From an uncultured Alistipes sp. (lineage in GTDB: Bacteria > Bacteroidota > Bacteroidia > Bacteroidales > Rikenellaceae): a DNA stretch of 22,944 nucleotides. Shown here piece after piece: positions 15,027-22,516 of the stretch. The first letter of the stretch is position 1. Each line of letters begins with the position of its first letter. The notes below the pieces were generated by a model. The model did no database searches and was not told the origin of the DNA. It saw nothing but the letters and a program-made list of their open reading frames with translations. Both the position numbers and the translations under genes were made by a program. Location: NCBI GenBank assembly GCA_937880705.1, contig CALGRZ010000136.1, positions 1-22,944 of the forward strand, given 5' to 3'.

Positions 15027-17468
15027 ATGACAGCGAAAAAAGAGACGAATAAGATTCATGGCTGGAGAGGTAAGTTCATCATCGCCATGTGGTCCACGGC
15101 AGGTGTGGGCATCGTAGCCCTCGTGCTGCTCTTCACCCTTGCCAAGTATGAGGTGCTCGGCCCCATGCCCACGTTTGACGAGCTGGAGAACCCCAAGACG
15201 AACCTCGCCACGCAGATATTCTCGGCCGACGGCCAGGTCATAGGCAACTACTTCATCGAGAACCGCACCTACCTCTCCTTCGAGGAGCTCTACCCCGAGG
15301 ATAGGTCGAAGTGGCTCACCATCGACGGCCACGAGCTGCCACCCATCGTCGCGGCACTGCTCGCCACGGAGGATGTGCGCTTCTTCGACCATGCGGGCAT
15401 CGACTTTGAGGCTACGGCGCGTGCCGGCATCAAGACCGTCATACTGCGACAGAAGGGTCAGGGTGGCGGTAGCACGGTGACACAGCAGCTGGCCAAGAAC
15501 CTCTACAAGACACGCCGCCGTGCCCACGGCCTCGAGGGTAAGGCGGGCACACTCGCTGCCAAGGCACAGGAGTATGTCATCGCCACACAGCTCGAGCACA
15601 ACTACACCAAGGAGGAGATTGTGGCCATGTACCTCAACACCGTGGAGTTCTCGAACTCGAACTTCGGCATCAAGTCGGCAGCCAACAACTTCTTCGGCAA
15701 GGAGCCCTCGGAGCTCAACATCGAGGAGGCCGCCGTCATCGCAGGTCAGGTCAAGGCCCCGGGCACCTACGCCCCCTTGCGCAACGGCAAGCCCAATGAG
15801 CGTGCCCGCGAGCGTCGCAACCTTGTGCTCTCGCGCCTCGTCGTAGCAGGGGCCCTCGAGGAGTCGGTGGCCGACTCGCTCAAGGAGCTGCCCATAGACC
15901 TGTCGCGCTACCACCGCGTTGCCGATGCCCACAACCAGGGCACGGCGACCTACTTCCGCGAGATGGTGCGCCGCGCGATGATGGCCCACGAGCCCAAGCG
16001 CAACAACTACTACACCGAGTGGGACTACAAGGCGGCACTCAAGGAGTACGAGGAGAACCCCATCATGGGCTGGTGCTACAAGAACCTCAAGGCCAATGGC
16101 GAGCCCTACGACATCTACCGCGACGGCTTGAAGATATACACCACCGTCGACTCGCGCATGCAGCGTTATGCCGAGCAGGCCGTGGCCGAGCACATGGCCG
16201 AGGTTGTGCAGCCACGCATGAACCAGCAGATCAAGGCGCGAGGCTCGATATACGTTGACCACAGCCGCCAGCAGATGAACGAGAAGATAGATGCCGCAAT
16301 GCGCCAAACAGACCGCTGGCGCATGATGTCCAAGGCGGGCGACAGCGAGGCCGAGATATTAGCCTCGTTCGACACGCCGCAGCAGATGGAGGTCTTCACC
16401 TTCGACGGCATCCGCGACACGGTGATGACACCGCGCGACTCGATCATCCACCACAAGGCCATCATGCGTGCCGCGATGGTGGCCATAGACCCCAACACGG
16501 GCTATGTGAGGGCCTATGTCGGAGGCCCCAACTACCGCTTCTTCAAGTACGACGGTGCCATGCAGAGCAAGCGTCAGGTGGGCTCTACGGCCAAGCCCTT
16601 CATCTACACCTTCGCCATCGACCACCTCGGCCTCACGCCCTGCACCCCCGTGCCCAACGTGCCGGTATCTATCGACACGCCTGCCGGCATGTGGTCACCC
16701 AAGGAGGCCACCGAGGTTGAGTACACCGGCACACACCCCCTCTACTGGGGTCTCGCGAACAGCCGTAACAACTACTCGGCATGGATCATGAAGCAGGCCA
16801 AGCAGCCCGAGGCCGTGGCGGAGTTCATCCACGACATGGGCATCAAGGGCTTCATAGACCCCGTCGTAGCCCTCTGCATAGGCTCCTACGACAGCAACCC
16901 CTACGAGATGGCCTCGGCCTACTGCACCTTCGCCAACGAGGGTGTGCGCATAGACCCCATCTTCGTGACACGCATCGAGGATAGCCAGGGCAACGTGCTT
17001 GCCACCTTCACGCCCAAGACCAACGACGTGCTCTCGAAGCGTGTGGCCTACACGATGATCACGATGATGCAGCGCGTGGTGACTATGGGTACGGCAGGCC
17101 GCCTGCGCTACCAGTTTGGCTTCAACGACGTGGAGATAGCCGCCAAGACGGGTACCACCAACGACAATGTCGACGCATGGTTCATGTGCTGCGTGCCCAA
17201 CCTTGTCATAGGCACCTGGGTAGGTGGCGAGGAGAACAGCATACACTTCTCGCACTCGGCCGATGGCTCGCGCATAGCCCTGCCCATTGCCGGCAAGCTG
17301 CTCACGAAGGTCTACGACGATGGCACGCTGGGTGTCGACCGCAGCGATAAGTTTGAACGCTCGGACGAGGAGCCCAAGTACGACTGCGAGGTCAACATGA
17401 ACACGTCGGCCAGCTCGTCGACAACCACCATTGACGATGACATCTTCGCCGATGATGACTTTTTTTAG
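15027..17468 (+). CDS. mrcA: Penicillin-binding protein 1A: bifunctional peptidoglycan glycosyltransferase/transpeptidase
   Basis: An 813-residue class A penicillin-binding protein that polymerises lipid II and cross-links stem peptides at the outer face of the inner membrane. A short basic cytoplasmic tail is followed by one membrane anchor (residues 17-39). The GT51 glycosyltransferase domain shows ATEDVRFFDHAGID, with catalytic E115, GGGSTVTQQLAKNLY (147-160), and E207 in YLNTVEFSN. The transpeptidase domain has all three motifs in order: S520-T-A-K523, S579-R-N581 and K707-T-G-T710. The C-terminal tail is Ser/Thr- then Asp-rich. Length is typical for Bacteroidetes PBP1A; pbpF/ponA-type names are also used. 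The ATG at 15027 gives a normal start. No intrinsic terminator is visible; a purine tandem array and family A copy 8 follow directly. Confidence 0.95.
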   Translation: MTAKKETNKIHGWRGKFIIAMWSTAGVGIVALVLLFTLAKYEVLGPMPTFDELENPKTNLATQIFSADGQVIGNYFIENRTYLSFEELYPEDRSKWLTIDGHELPPIVAALLATEDVRFFDHAGIDFEATARAGIKTVILRQKGQGGGSTVTQQLAKNLYKTRRRAHGLEGKAGTLAAKAQEYVIATQLEHNYTKEEIVAMYLNTVEFSNSNFGIKSAANNFFGKEPSELNIEEAAVIAGQVKAPGTYAPLRNGKPNERARERRNLVLSRLVVAGALEESVADSLKELPIDLSRYHRVADAHNQGTATYFREMVRRAMMAHEPKRNNYYTEWDYKAALKEYEENPIMGWCYKNLKANGEPYDIYRDGLKIYTTVDSRMQRYAEQAVAEHMAEVVQPRMNQQIKARGSIYVDHSRQQMNEKIDAAMRQTDRWRMMSKAGDSEAEILASFDTPQQMEVFTFDGIRDTVMTPRDSIIHHKAIMRAAMVAIDPNTGYVRAYVGGPNYRFFKYDGAMQSKRQVGSTAKPFIYTFAIDHLGLTPCTPVPNVPVSIDTPAGMWSPKEATEVEYTGTHPLYWGLANSRNNYSAWIMKQAKQPEAVAEFIHDMGIKGFIDPVVALCIGSYDSNPYEMASAYCTFANEGVRIDPIFVTRIEDSQGNVLATFTPKTNDVLSKRVAYTMITMMQRVVTMGTAGRLRYQFGFNDVEIAAKTGTTNDNVDAWFMCCVPNLVIGTWVGGEENSIHFSHSADGSRIALPIAGKLLTKVYDDGTLGVDRSDKFERSDEEPKYDCEVNMNTSASSSTTTIDDDIFADDDFF

Positions 17469-17470
17469 CA

Positions 17471-17566
17471 GCAAGGGGGCCAAAGAGAGGAGAGCAAGGG
17501 GGGCAAAGAGAGGAGAGCAAGGAGAGAGAGCAAGGAGAGAGAGCAAGGAGAGAGAGCAAGGAGAGA
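17471..17566 (+). repeat. Purine-rich tandem array after PBP1A
   Basis: Units starting with GCAAGG recur at 17471, 17494, 17517, 17530, 17543 and 17556, i.e. two 23-bp periods followed by three 13-bp periods (GCAAGGAGAGAGA). The array runs straight into the left end of family A copy 8. Confidence 0.85.
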
Positions 17567-17736
17567 GTAGGACGGAATAGGAAGAGATAGGAAGAGATAG
17601 GAAGAGATAGGGAGAAATAGGAAGAAATAGGAAAAGATAGGGATAGCAGGCCGCCCACGGATAAATGTCGGCCGCGCTAATGCCCATCAAGTCCTATCAA
17701 ATCCTATTCAGTCCTATCAAATCCTACTGACTGCGC
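17567..17736 (+). repeat. Family A element, copy 8
   Basis: The left end is GTAGGACGGA, then six ATAGGAAGAG-type units. Core 16-mer is at 17662-17677, the right arm has four TCCTAT units with CAAG/CAAA/TCAG linkers, and GACTGCGC is at 17729-17736. It lies between PBP1A and asd; I see no strong promoter in the remaining 50 bp before asd. Confidence 0.9.
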
Positions 17737-17786
17737 AACAAACCGCGCCAGATATTTTAACAGACAACCTTAAAAACCAGTATATT

Positions 17787-18797
17787 ATGAAGATAGCTAT
17801 TGTAGGTGCCAGTGGTGCCGTAGGACAGGAGTTTTTGGCTATTTTGGAGCATCACCCGATGCCCATCGAGGAGCTGCGTCTCTTCGGCTCGAAGCGCAGT
17901 GCAGGACGCACATACCGCTTCCGTGGCGAGGATATCGTGGTTCGAGAGCTGCAACACAACGACGACTTCAAGGATATCGACGTGGCCCTCTGCTCGGCAG
18001 GTGGCTCAACCTCGGTGGAGTATGCCGAGACCATCACCAAGCATGGTGCCTTTATGATCGACAACTCGTCGGCCTTCCGCATGGATGAGGATGTGCCTCT
18101 GGTTGTTCCCGAGGTCAATGGCGAGGATGCCTTCAACGCCCCGCGCCGCATCATCGCCAACCCCAACTGCACAACCATACAGATGGTCGTTGCGCTGGGT
18201 GCCATCGAGCAACTGTCGCACATCAAGAGGGTACATGTGGCCACCTACCAGTCGGCAAGTGGTGCCGGTGCCACCGCCATGCAGGAGTTCGAGCAGCAGC
18301 ACCGCGACATCGCCGAGGGCCGCGAGCCCAAGGTCGAGAAGTTCGCCTACCAGCTGGCCTACAACCTCATACCCCACATCGACCTCTTCCAGCCCAACGA
18401 CTACACCAAGGAGGAGATGAAGATGTTCCACGAGACGCGCAAGATCATGCACTCGGACATCCGCACCTCGGCGACCTGTGTGCGTGTTCCCGTCATGCGA
18501 GCGCACTCCGAGGCTGTGTGGGTTGAGACCGAGGAGGAGCTCACCGTGGAGGCTGTCAAAGAGGCCTTCGCCGCAGCACCGGGCATAGTGCTTCTGGACA
18601 ACCCTGCCGAGAAGAGCTACCCCATGCCCCTCTTTGCCGAGGGCAGCGACCCCGTCTATGTAGGTCGCATACGCAAGGATCTGACCAACGACTGCGGCAT
18701 CAGCTTCTGGTGTGTTGCCGACCAGATTCGCAAGGGTGCAGCCCTGAATGCGATACAGATCCTCGAGCTGCTTATCGGCCGAGAGCAGGCTGAATAG
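17787..18797 (+). CDS. asd: Aspartate-semialdehyde dehydrogenase
   Basis: A 336-residue cytosolic enzyme that reduces L-aspartyl-4-phosphate to L-aspartate-4-semialdehyde with NADPH, at the branch point towards lysine/diaminopimelate, threonine and methionine. The N-terminal GASGAVG (7-13) is the nucleotide-binding loop; C128 in NPNCTTIQ is the catalytic nucleophile; H240 in [13 protein letters not shown] is the expected acid/base histidine. Length and both signatures are normal. The diaminopimelate branch supplies peptidoglycan, so the neighbouring PBP1A may be a loose functional link, but the 318-bp repeat-filled gap argues against a tight operon. The start ATG at 17787 is preceded by A-rich sequence (CTTAAAAACCAG...) and encodes the canonical [10 protein letters not shown]. 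Confidence 0.96.
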   Translation: MKIAIVGASGAVGQEFLAILEHHPMPIEELRLFGSKRSAGRTYRFRGEDIVVRELQHNDDFKDIDVALCSAGGSTSVEYAETITKHGAFMIDNSSAFRMDEDVPLVVPEVNGEDAFNAPRRIIANPNCTTIQMVVALGAIEQLSHIKRVHVATYQSASGAGATAMQEFEQQHRDIAEGREPKVEKFAYQLAYNLIPHIDLFQPNDYTKEEMKMFHETRKIMHSDIRTSATCVRVPVMRAHSEAVWVETEEELTVEAVKEAFAAAPGIVLLDNPAEKSYPMPLFAEGSDPVYVGRIRKDLTNDCGISFWCVADQIRKGAALNAIQILELLIGREQAE

Positions 18798-18800
18798 AGG

Positions 18801-18837
18801 AGCAGGAAGAGCAGGGAGAGCAGGGAGAGCAGGGAGA
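18801..18837 (+). repeat. Purine-rich 9-bp tandem repeat after asd
   Basis: GCAGGGAGA occurs at 18811, 18820 and 18829, preceded by the degenerate AGCAGGAAGA at 18801. It starts within 5 bp of the asd stop and runs directly into family A copy 9, as the array after PBP1A runs into copy 8. Confidence 0.8.
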
Positions 18838-18998
18838 GATAGGGCTAAATAGGAAGAGATAGGAAGAAATAGGAAGAGATAGGAAGAAATAGGAAGAGAT
18901 AGGATATTTAGGGATAGCAGGCCGTTTACGGATAAATGTCGGCCGCGCTTAATCCTATTAAGTCCTATCAAGTCCTATTAAGTCCTATCCGACTGCGC
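18838..18998 (+). repeat. Family A element, copy 9
   Basis: The longest left arm of the set (GATAGGGCTAAATAGG, then about five ATAGGAAGAG/ATAGGAAGAA units and GATATTTAGGG). Core 16-mer is at 18933-18948, then four right-arm units, and GACTGCGC at 18991-18998. It lies between asd and the tnaA promoter. Confidence 0.9.
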
Positions 18999-19020
18999 CA
19001 AGTCCTACTGCGCTGCGCCG

Positions 19021-19062
19021 CCCCACTGCCCCACTGCCCACCGCCCACTGCCCCCGCCCCAC
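19021..19062 (+). repeat. C-rich short tandem repeat
   Basis: Degenerate CCCCACTG/CCCACCG/CCCACTG units of 7-8 bp between family A copy 9 and the tnaA promoter. No coding potential is apparent. Confidence 0.6.
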
Positions 19063-19094
19063 GGCGATAAATTACAACAATTTTCGCTGCGGGC

Positions 19095-19125
19095 TTGCTT
19101 TTGACTAAATTTTTACATACCTTTG
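19095..19125 (+). promoter_or_regulatory. Promoter of tnaA
   Basis: TTG (19095-19097), 20 bases, TACCTTTG (19118-19125): a full match to the Bacteroidetes consensus. Transcription would start near 19130, giving a leader of about 90 nt. Confidence 0.78.
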
Positions 19126-19133
19126 TCGCAGGT

Positions 19134-19208
19134 ATGCTATTATATAGCACAATAGCTGGGTGTGAAACAGAGAAAAAAGAATATATAATTAAACAATTAA
19201 TAACCTAA
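19134..19208 (+). CDS. Possible 24-residue leader ORF upstream of tnaA
   Basis: ATG at 19134 opens a 24-codon frame (starting MLLYSTIAGCETEKK) that stops at 19206-19208, 14 bases before the tnaA ATG. Its start almost coincides with the predicted transcription start. It holds no tryptophan or proline codon, so it is not a TnaC-type arrest peptide of the enterobacterial kind. A 6-bp hairpin TGCTAT-TAT-ATAGCA (19135-19149) lies over its first codons. It may be a chance frame. Confidence 0.25.
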   Translation: MLLYSTIAGCETEKKEYIIKQLIT

Positions 19209-19222
19209 AAAACTACACTACT

Positions 19223-20596
19223 ATGGAAATTCCATTTGCAGAAGCGTATCGCATTAAGATGGTTGAGCCTTTGAAGAAGAGCACACGCGAGGAGCGTGAG
19301 CAGTGGCTCAAGGAGGCTCACTACAACCTCTTCGGCCTGAAGTCGGAGCAGGTATATATCGACTGCCTCACCGACTCGGGTACCGGTGCTATGAGCGACC
19401 GTCAGTGGGCTGCCATGATGACCGGTGACGAGGCTTATGCCGGCTCAAAGTCATTCTTCCAGCTCAAGGAGACTATCTTCAACATCACCGGCTTCGAGTA
19501 TGTTATCCCCACACACCAGGGTCGTGCTGCCGAGAACGTGCTCTTCTCGCACCTCGTAAAGGAGGGTGACATCGTCCCCGGTAACTCACACTTCGACACC
19601 ACCAAGGGTCACATCGAGTTCCGCAAGGCCGTGGCTCTGGACTGCACCATCGACGCAGCGAAGGATACACAGCTCGAGATCCCCTTCAAGGGCGAGGTAG
19701 ACTGCGCAAAGTTGGAGAAGGCTCTGGCCGAGAACGCCGAGAAGATCCCCTTCATCATCGTTACCGTGACTAACAACACCGCAGGTGGTCAGCCCGTATC
19801 TATGAAGAACCTCCGCGACGTTCGTGCCATCGCCGACAAGTATGGCAAGCGCGTGGTATTCGACTCTGCACGTTTCGTTGAGAACGCCTACTTCATCAAG
19901 ACCCGCGAGGAGGGCTACGCAGATAAGACCATCAAGGAGATCTGCAAGGAGATGTTCTCTTACGCCGACGGTATGACCATGTCATCGAAGAAGGACGGTC
20001 TGGTGAACATGGGTGGCTTCATCGCTACACGTCACGAGGACTGGTACGAGGGTGCAAAGCGTTTCTGCATCCCCTTCGAGGGCTTCCTCACCTATGGTGG
20101 TATGAACGGCCGCGATATGGCTGCTCTGGCCGTAGGTCTTGACGAGAACACCGAGCTCGAGACTATCGAGACCCGTATCAAGCAGGTGCAGTACCTCGCT
20201 GCCAAGCTCGACGAGTATGGCATCCCCTACCAGCGTCCCGTAGGTGGTCACGCACTCTTTGTTGATGCCGACAAGGTGCTCTCGAACATCCCCAAGGAGG
20301 AGTTCCCCGCACAGACCCTCGCCATCGAGCTCTACCTCGAGGCAGGTGTTCGTGGTTGCGAGATCGGCTACATCCTTGCTGACCGTGACCCCGTAACCCG
20401 CGAGAACCGCTTTGGTGGCCTCGACCTGCTGCGTCTCTGCATCGCACGTCGCTCGTACACCAACAACCACATGGATGTTATCGCAGCCGCTCTGAAGAAC
20501 GTCTACGACCGTCGCCACGAGATCAAGCGCGGTGTGAAGATCGTTTGGGAGACCGAGCTCATGCGCCACTTCACCGTTAAGCTGGAGCGTCTCTAA
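19223..20596 (+). CDS. tnaA: Tryptophanase
   Basis: A 457-residue pyridoxal-phosphate enzyme of the beta-eliminating lyase family that splits L-tryptophan to indole, pyruvate and ammonia. The family is clear from YIDCLTDSGTGAMSDRQW, GDEAYAGS, PTHQGRAAENV and MSSKKDG, in which K257 should bind the cofactor. Tyrosine phenol-lyase is the only close alternative, and three positions that differ between the two enzymes read as tryptophanase: D125 in NSHFDTTKGH (Thr in tyrosine phenol-lyase), I381 in GCEIG (Arg there), and H449 in MRHFTVKL (Phe there). Codon use is richer in GGT, CGT and GCT than in the neighbours, suggesting high expression. It has its own promoter, a leader of about 90 nt and a terminator, so it is monocistronic; no tryptophan permease gene is adjacent. 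Confidence 0.93.
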   Translation: MEIPFAEAYRIKMVEPLKKSTREEREQWLKEAHYNLFGLKSEQVYIDCLTDSGTGAMSDRQWAAMMTGDEAYAGSKSFFQLKETIFNITGFEYVIPTHQGRAAENVLFSHLVKEGDIVPGNSHFDTTKGHIEFRKAVALDCTIDAAKDTQLEIPFKGEVDCAKLEKALAENAEKIPFIIVTVTNNTAGGQPVSMKNLRDVRAIADKYGKRVVFDSARFVENAYFIKTREEGYADKTIKEICKEMFSYADGMTMSSKKDGLVNMGGFIATRHEDWYEGAKRFCIPFEGFLTYGGMNGRDMAALAVGLDENTELETIETRIKQVQYLAAKLDEYGIPYQRPVGGHALFVDADKVLSNIPKEEFPAQTLAIELYLEAGVRGCEIGYILADRDPVTRENRFGGLDLLRLCIARRSYTNNHMDVIAAALKNVYDRRHEIKRGVKIVWETELMRHFTVKLERL

Positions 20597-20624
20597 TCTT
20601 CCGTAGAGCAGATAGCTAAACCCC

Positions 20625-20667
20625 AGGGGCCGACTAAAAGCGATTTTGGTTGGCCCCTCTCTTTTTA
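20625..20667 (+). terminator. Terminator of tnaA
   Basis: A stem AGGGGCC (20625-20631) / GGCCCCT (20652-20658) extends inward through GACTAAAA pairing with TTTTGGTT (two wobbles), then CTCTTTTT (20660-20667). It is a textbook intrinsic terminator 28 bp after the tnaA stop. Confidence 0.88.
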
Positions 20668-20733
20668 ACTACATCCAGAGGCGACCACTGCAACAAAGAG
20701 CCAATAAAGTGATGAAAACAAAATACTTTTTTG

Positions 20734-20741
20734 TACCTTTG
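20734..20741 (+). promoter_or_regulatory. -7 element directly abutting the MBL-fold hydrolase start
   Basis: TACCTTTG (20734-20741) lies only four bases before the ATG at 20746. No clear TTTG is found 19-21 bases upstream, so the -33 element is weak. Initiation at the usual distance would fall at the start codon, implying a leaderless mRNA. Confidence 0.55.
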
Positions 20742-20745
20742 TCGT

Positions 20746-21522
20746 ATGAAGCTCACATTCTTGGGAACAGGAACATCGCAGGGCATACCCGTCATAGGGT
20801 GTCGTTGCGAGGTATGTCGCTCGACAGATAGCCGCGACAGACGACTGCGCACAGCCGCCCTTATCGAGGTTGACGGCCTGTGCATAGCCATCGACGCCGG
20901 CCCCGACTTCAGGCAGCAGATGCTCCGCGAGAGTGTCACACGCCTCGACGCCATACTCCTCACACACGAACATAAGGACCACACGGGAGGCATCGACGAT
21001 GTGCGAGCCTTCAACTTTGTGGACTACCCCACCATACGCACCATGCATATATGGGCCAACGAGCCCACCTGCGCGACACTGCTCAAGGACTACGACTACG
21101 CCTTTGCGCGTAACAAGTACCGCGGCGTGCCCGTCATCGAGCTACATACGATAGACGAGCAGCAGCCCTTCCTTGTCGGTGGCACGACCATAACACCCAT
21201 CGTCGGCCACCACTCCACGCGCTTCCGCTCGGTGGGATACCGCATAGGCAAGATGGCCTACCTCACCGACTTCAGCGACATAGCCCCCGACGAGGAGGCG
21301 AAGCTGCTGGGTGTCGAGCTGCTGGTGGTCAACGCCTTGAGGTGGCGCAGCCACGACTCGCACTTCTCGGTGGCCGAGGCCCTGCAACTTATCGAGCGCG
21401 TGGCACCACGCCAAGCCTACCTCACACACCTCTCGCACGAGATAGGCCTCCATGCCGAGGCCGAGCAACGACTGCCCGAGGGTGTAGGCCTCGCCTACGA
21501 TGGCCTTAAGGTGGAGTTGTAA
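20746..21522 (+). CDS. PhnP-like MBL-fold metal-dependent hydrolase
   Basis: A 258-residue cytosolic metallo-beta-lactamase-fold protein. THEHKDHTGG (73-82) is the HxHxDH metal motif (H74, H76, D78, H79), and later conserved segments are IVGHHSTR, YLTDFSDI and YLTHLSHEIG. GCRCEVC (C19, C21, C24) near the N-terminus resembles the structural zinc cysteines of E. coli PhnP, a phosphoribosyl cyclic phosphodiesterase, so a phosphodiesterase role is likely. No phn phosphonate genes are nearby, so its substrate is unknown and it may be a general cyclic-phosphate phosphodiesterase. I start at ATG 20746 (MKLTFLGTGTSQG), the family's normal opening; an in-frame TTG at 20731 would lie inside the promoter. 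Confidence 0.9.
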   Translation: MKLTFLGTGTSQGIPVIGCRCEVCRSTDSRDRRLRTAALIEVDGLCIAIDAGPDFRQQMLRESVTRLDAILLTHEHKDHTGGIDDVRAFNFVDYPTIRTMHIWANEPTCATLLKDYDYAFARNKYRGVPVIELHTIDEQQPFLVGGTTITPIVGHHSTRFRSVGYRIGKMAYLTDFSDIAPDEEAKLLGVELLVVNALRWRSHDSHFSVAEALQLIERVAPRQAYLTHLSHEIGLHAEAEQRLPEGVGLAYDGLKVEL

Positions 21523-21525
21523 CAA

Positions 21526-21559
21526 GGGGGCGAGAACGAGCGAGGGGGCGAGAATGAGC
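21526..21559 (+). repeat. Two-copy 18-bp tandem repeat
   Basis: GGGGGCGAGAACGAGC (21526-21541) recurs with one change at 21544-21559, a period of 18 bp. It is in the purine-rich gap between the hydrolase and dehydrogenase genes and does not contain a family A core. Confidence 0.7.
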
Positions 21560-21630
21560 AAGGATAAGAGAGGATGCGAGAGGGTGCGAAGATGAGCACG
21601 GGTGAAGAAAACTATAAAAACAGATATAAC

Positions 21631-22449
21631 ATGAAGAGTTGTCTTAACGGAAAAGTTGTCGTTGTCACAGGTGCTTCGTCGGGTATTGGCGAGGCTATGG
21701 CACGCGAGTATGCCAAGATGGGCGCCAAGGTTGTCATGGGTGCTCGTCGCGAGGAGGAACTTAAGCGCGTAGCTGCGGGCATAGAGGCCGCGGGAGGCAA
21801 GGTGGCCTATGCCGCATGCGACGTTGTGAATGAGGAGGATTGCAAGCGCCTCATAGAGACTGCCGTGGAGGCCTTTGGTGGCATAGATGTGCTGATATGC
21901 AATGCGGGGTTATCAATGCGCGCACTCTTTGACGACTGCGACCTCAAGGTGCTACACAGATTGATGGATGTTACCTTCTGGGGCACGGTAAACTGCACGA
22001 AGTATGCTCTGCCGTGGCTACAGAAGTCCAAAGGCTCGCTCGTGGGCATATCGTCGGTGGCGGGTATCCACGGCCTGCCGGGACGTACAGGTTACTCGGC
22101 ATCGAAGTATGCCATGACAGGCTTCTTAGACACGATACGTGTCGAGAACCTTAAGAAGGGACTTCATGTCATGACTGCCTGCCCGGGATTTACAGCCTCG
22201 AATGTGCGTTTCTCGGCACTCACAGCCGATGGCTCGCAGCAGGGCTCAACACCCCGCGAGGAGGGTAAGATGATGACTCCCGAGGAGGTTGCCCGCATCG
22301 TAGCCAAAGGCATACGTCGCCGCAAACGTCTATGCCTGATGGAGGCAGAGGGCCGCGCAACACACTTTGTCAAGAAGTTCGCACCAGGCTTAGTCGATAA
22401 GATTTTCTATAAGGTAATGGCCAAAGAGCCCGACTCACCACTAAAGTAA
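21631..22449 (+). CDS. Short-chain dehydrogenase/reductase (SDR family oxidoreductase)
   Basis: A 272-residue classical SDR. TGASSGIG (13-20) is the dinucleotide-binding loop, NAG (91-93) is conserved, and the catalytic set is S141 or S142 in GISSVAG with Y155 and K159 in GYSASKYAM. The R39/R40 pair after the second strand (MGARREEEL) suggests NADP(H) preference. The C-terminus (RATHFVKKFAPGLVDKIFYKVMAKE) is basic and amphipathic, as in membrane-associated SDRs that act on lipids or keto compounds, but the substrate cannot be fixed. I start at ATG 21631 because MKSCLNGKVVVVTGAS is the usual SDR opening; in-frame ATGs at 21574 and 21592 would add low-complexity residues. It follows the hydrolase gene on the same strand by 108 bp and ends at a shared terminator. 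Confidence 0.92.
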   Translation: MKSCLNGKVVVVTGASSGIGEAMAREYAKMGAKVVMGARREEELKRVAAGIEAAGGKVAYAACDVVNEEDCKRLIETAVEAFGGIDVLICNAGLSMRALFDDCDLKVLHRLMDVTFWGTVNCTKYALPWLQKSKGSLVGISSVAGIHGLPGRTGYSASKYAMTGFLDTIRVENLKKGLHVMTACPGFTASNVRFSALTADGSQQGSTPREEGKMMTPEEVARIVAKGIRRRKRLCLMEAEGRATHFVKKFAPGLVDKIFYKVMAKEPDSPLK

Positions 22450-22467
22450 AAAGGTATAGAGACAAAG

Positions 22468-22494
22468 AAAGGGATTGCACGATGCAATCCCTTT
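22468..22494. terminator. Bidirectional hairpin terminator between convergent genes
   Basis: A perfect 12-bp stem AAAGGGATTGCA (22468-22479) / TGCAATCCCTTT (22483-22494) with a 3-base loop lies between the convergent dehydrogenase (+) and transporter (-) genes. T-rich sequence follows on both strands, so it can serve both. Confidence 0.88.
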
Positions 22495-22516
22495 ACTATT
22501 TGTAGCAATGTATCCG

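Noticed and set aside
19223..20596. Tyrosine phenol-lyase
   Set aside because: The substrate-site positions D125, I381 and H449 are of the tryptophanase type.
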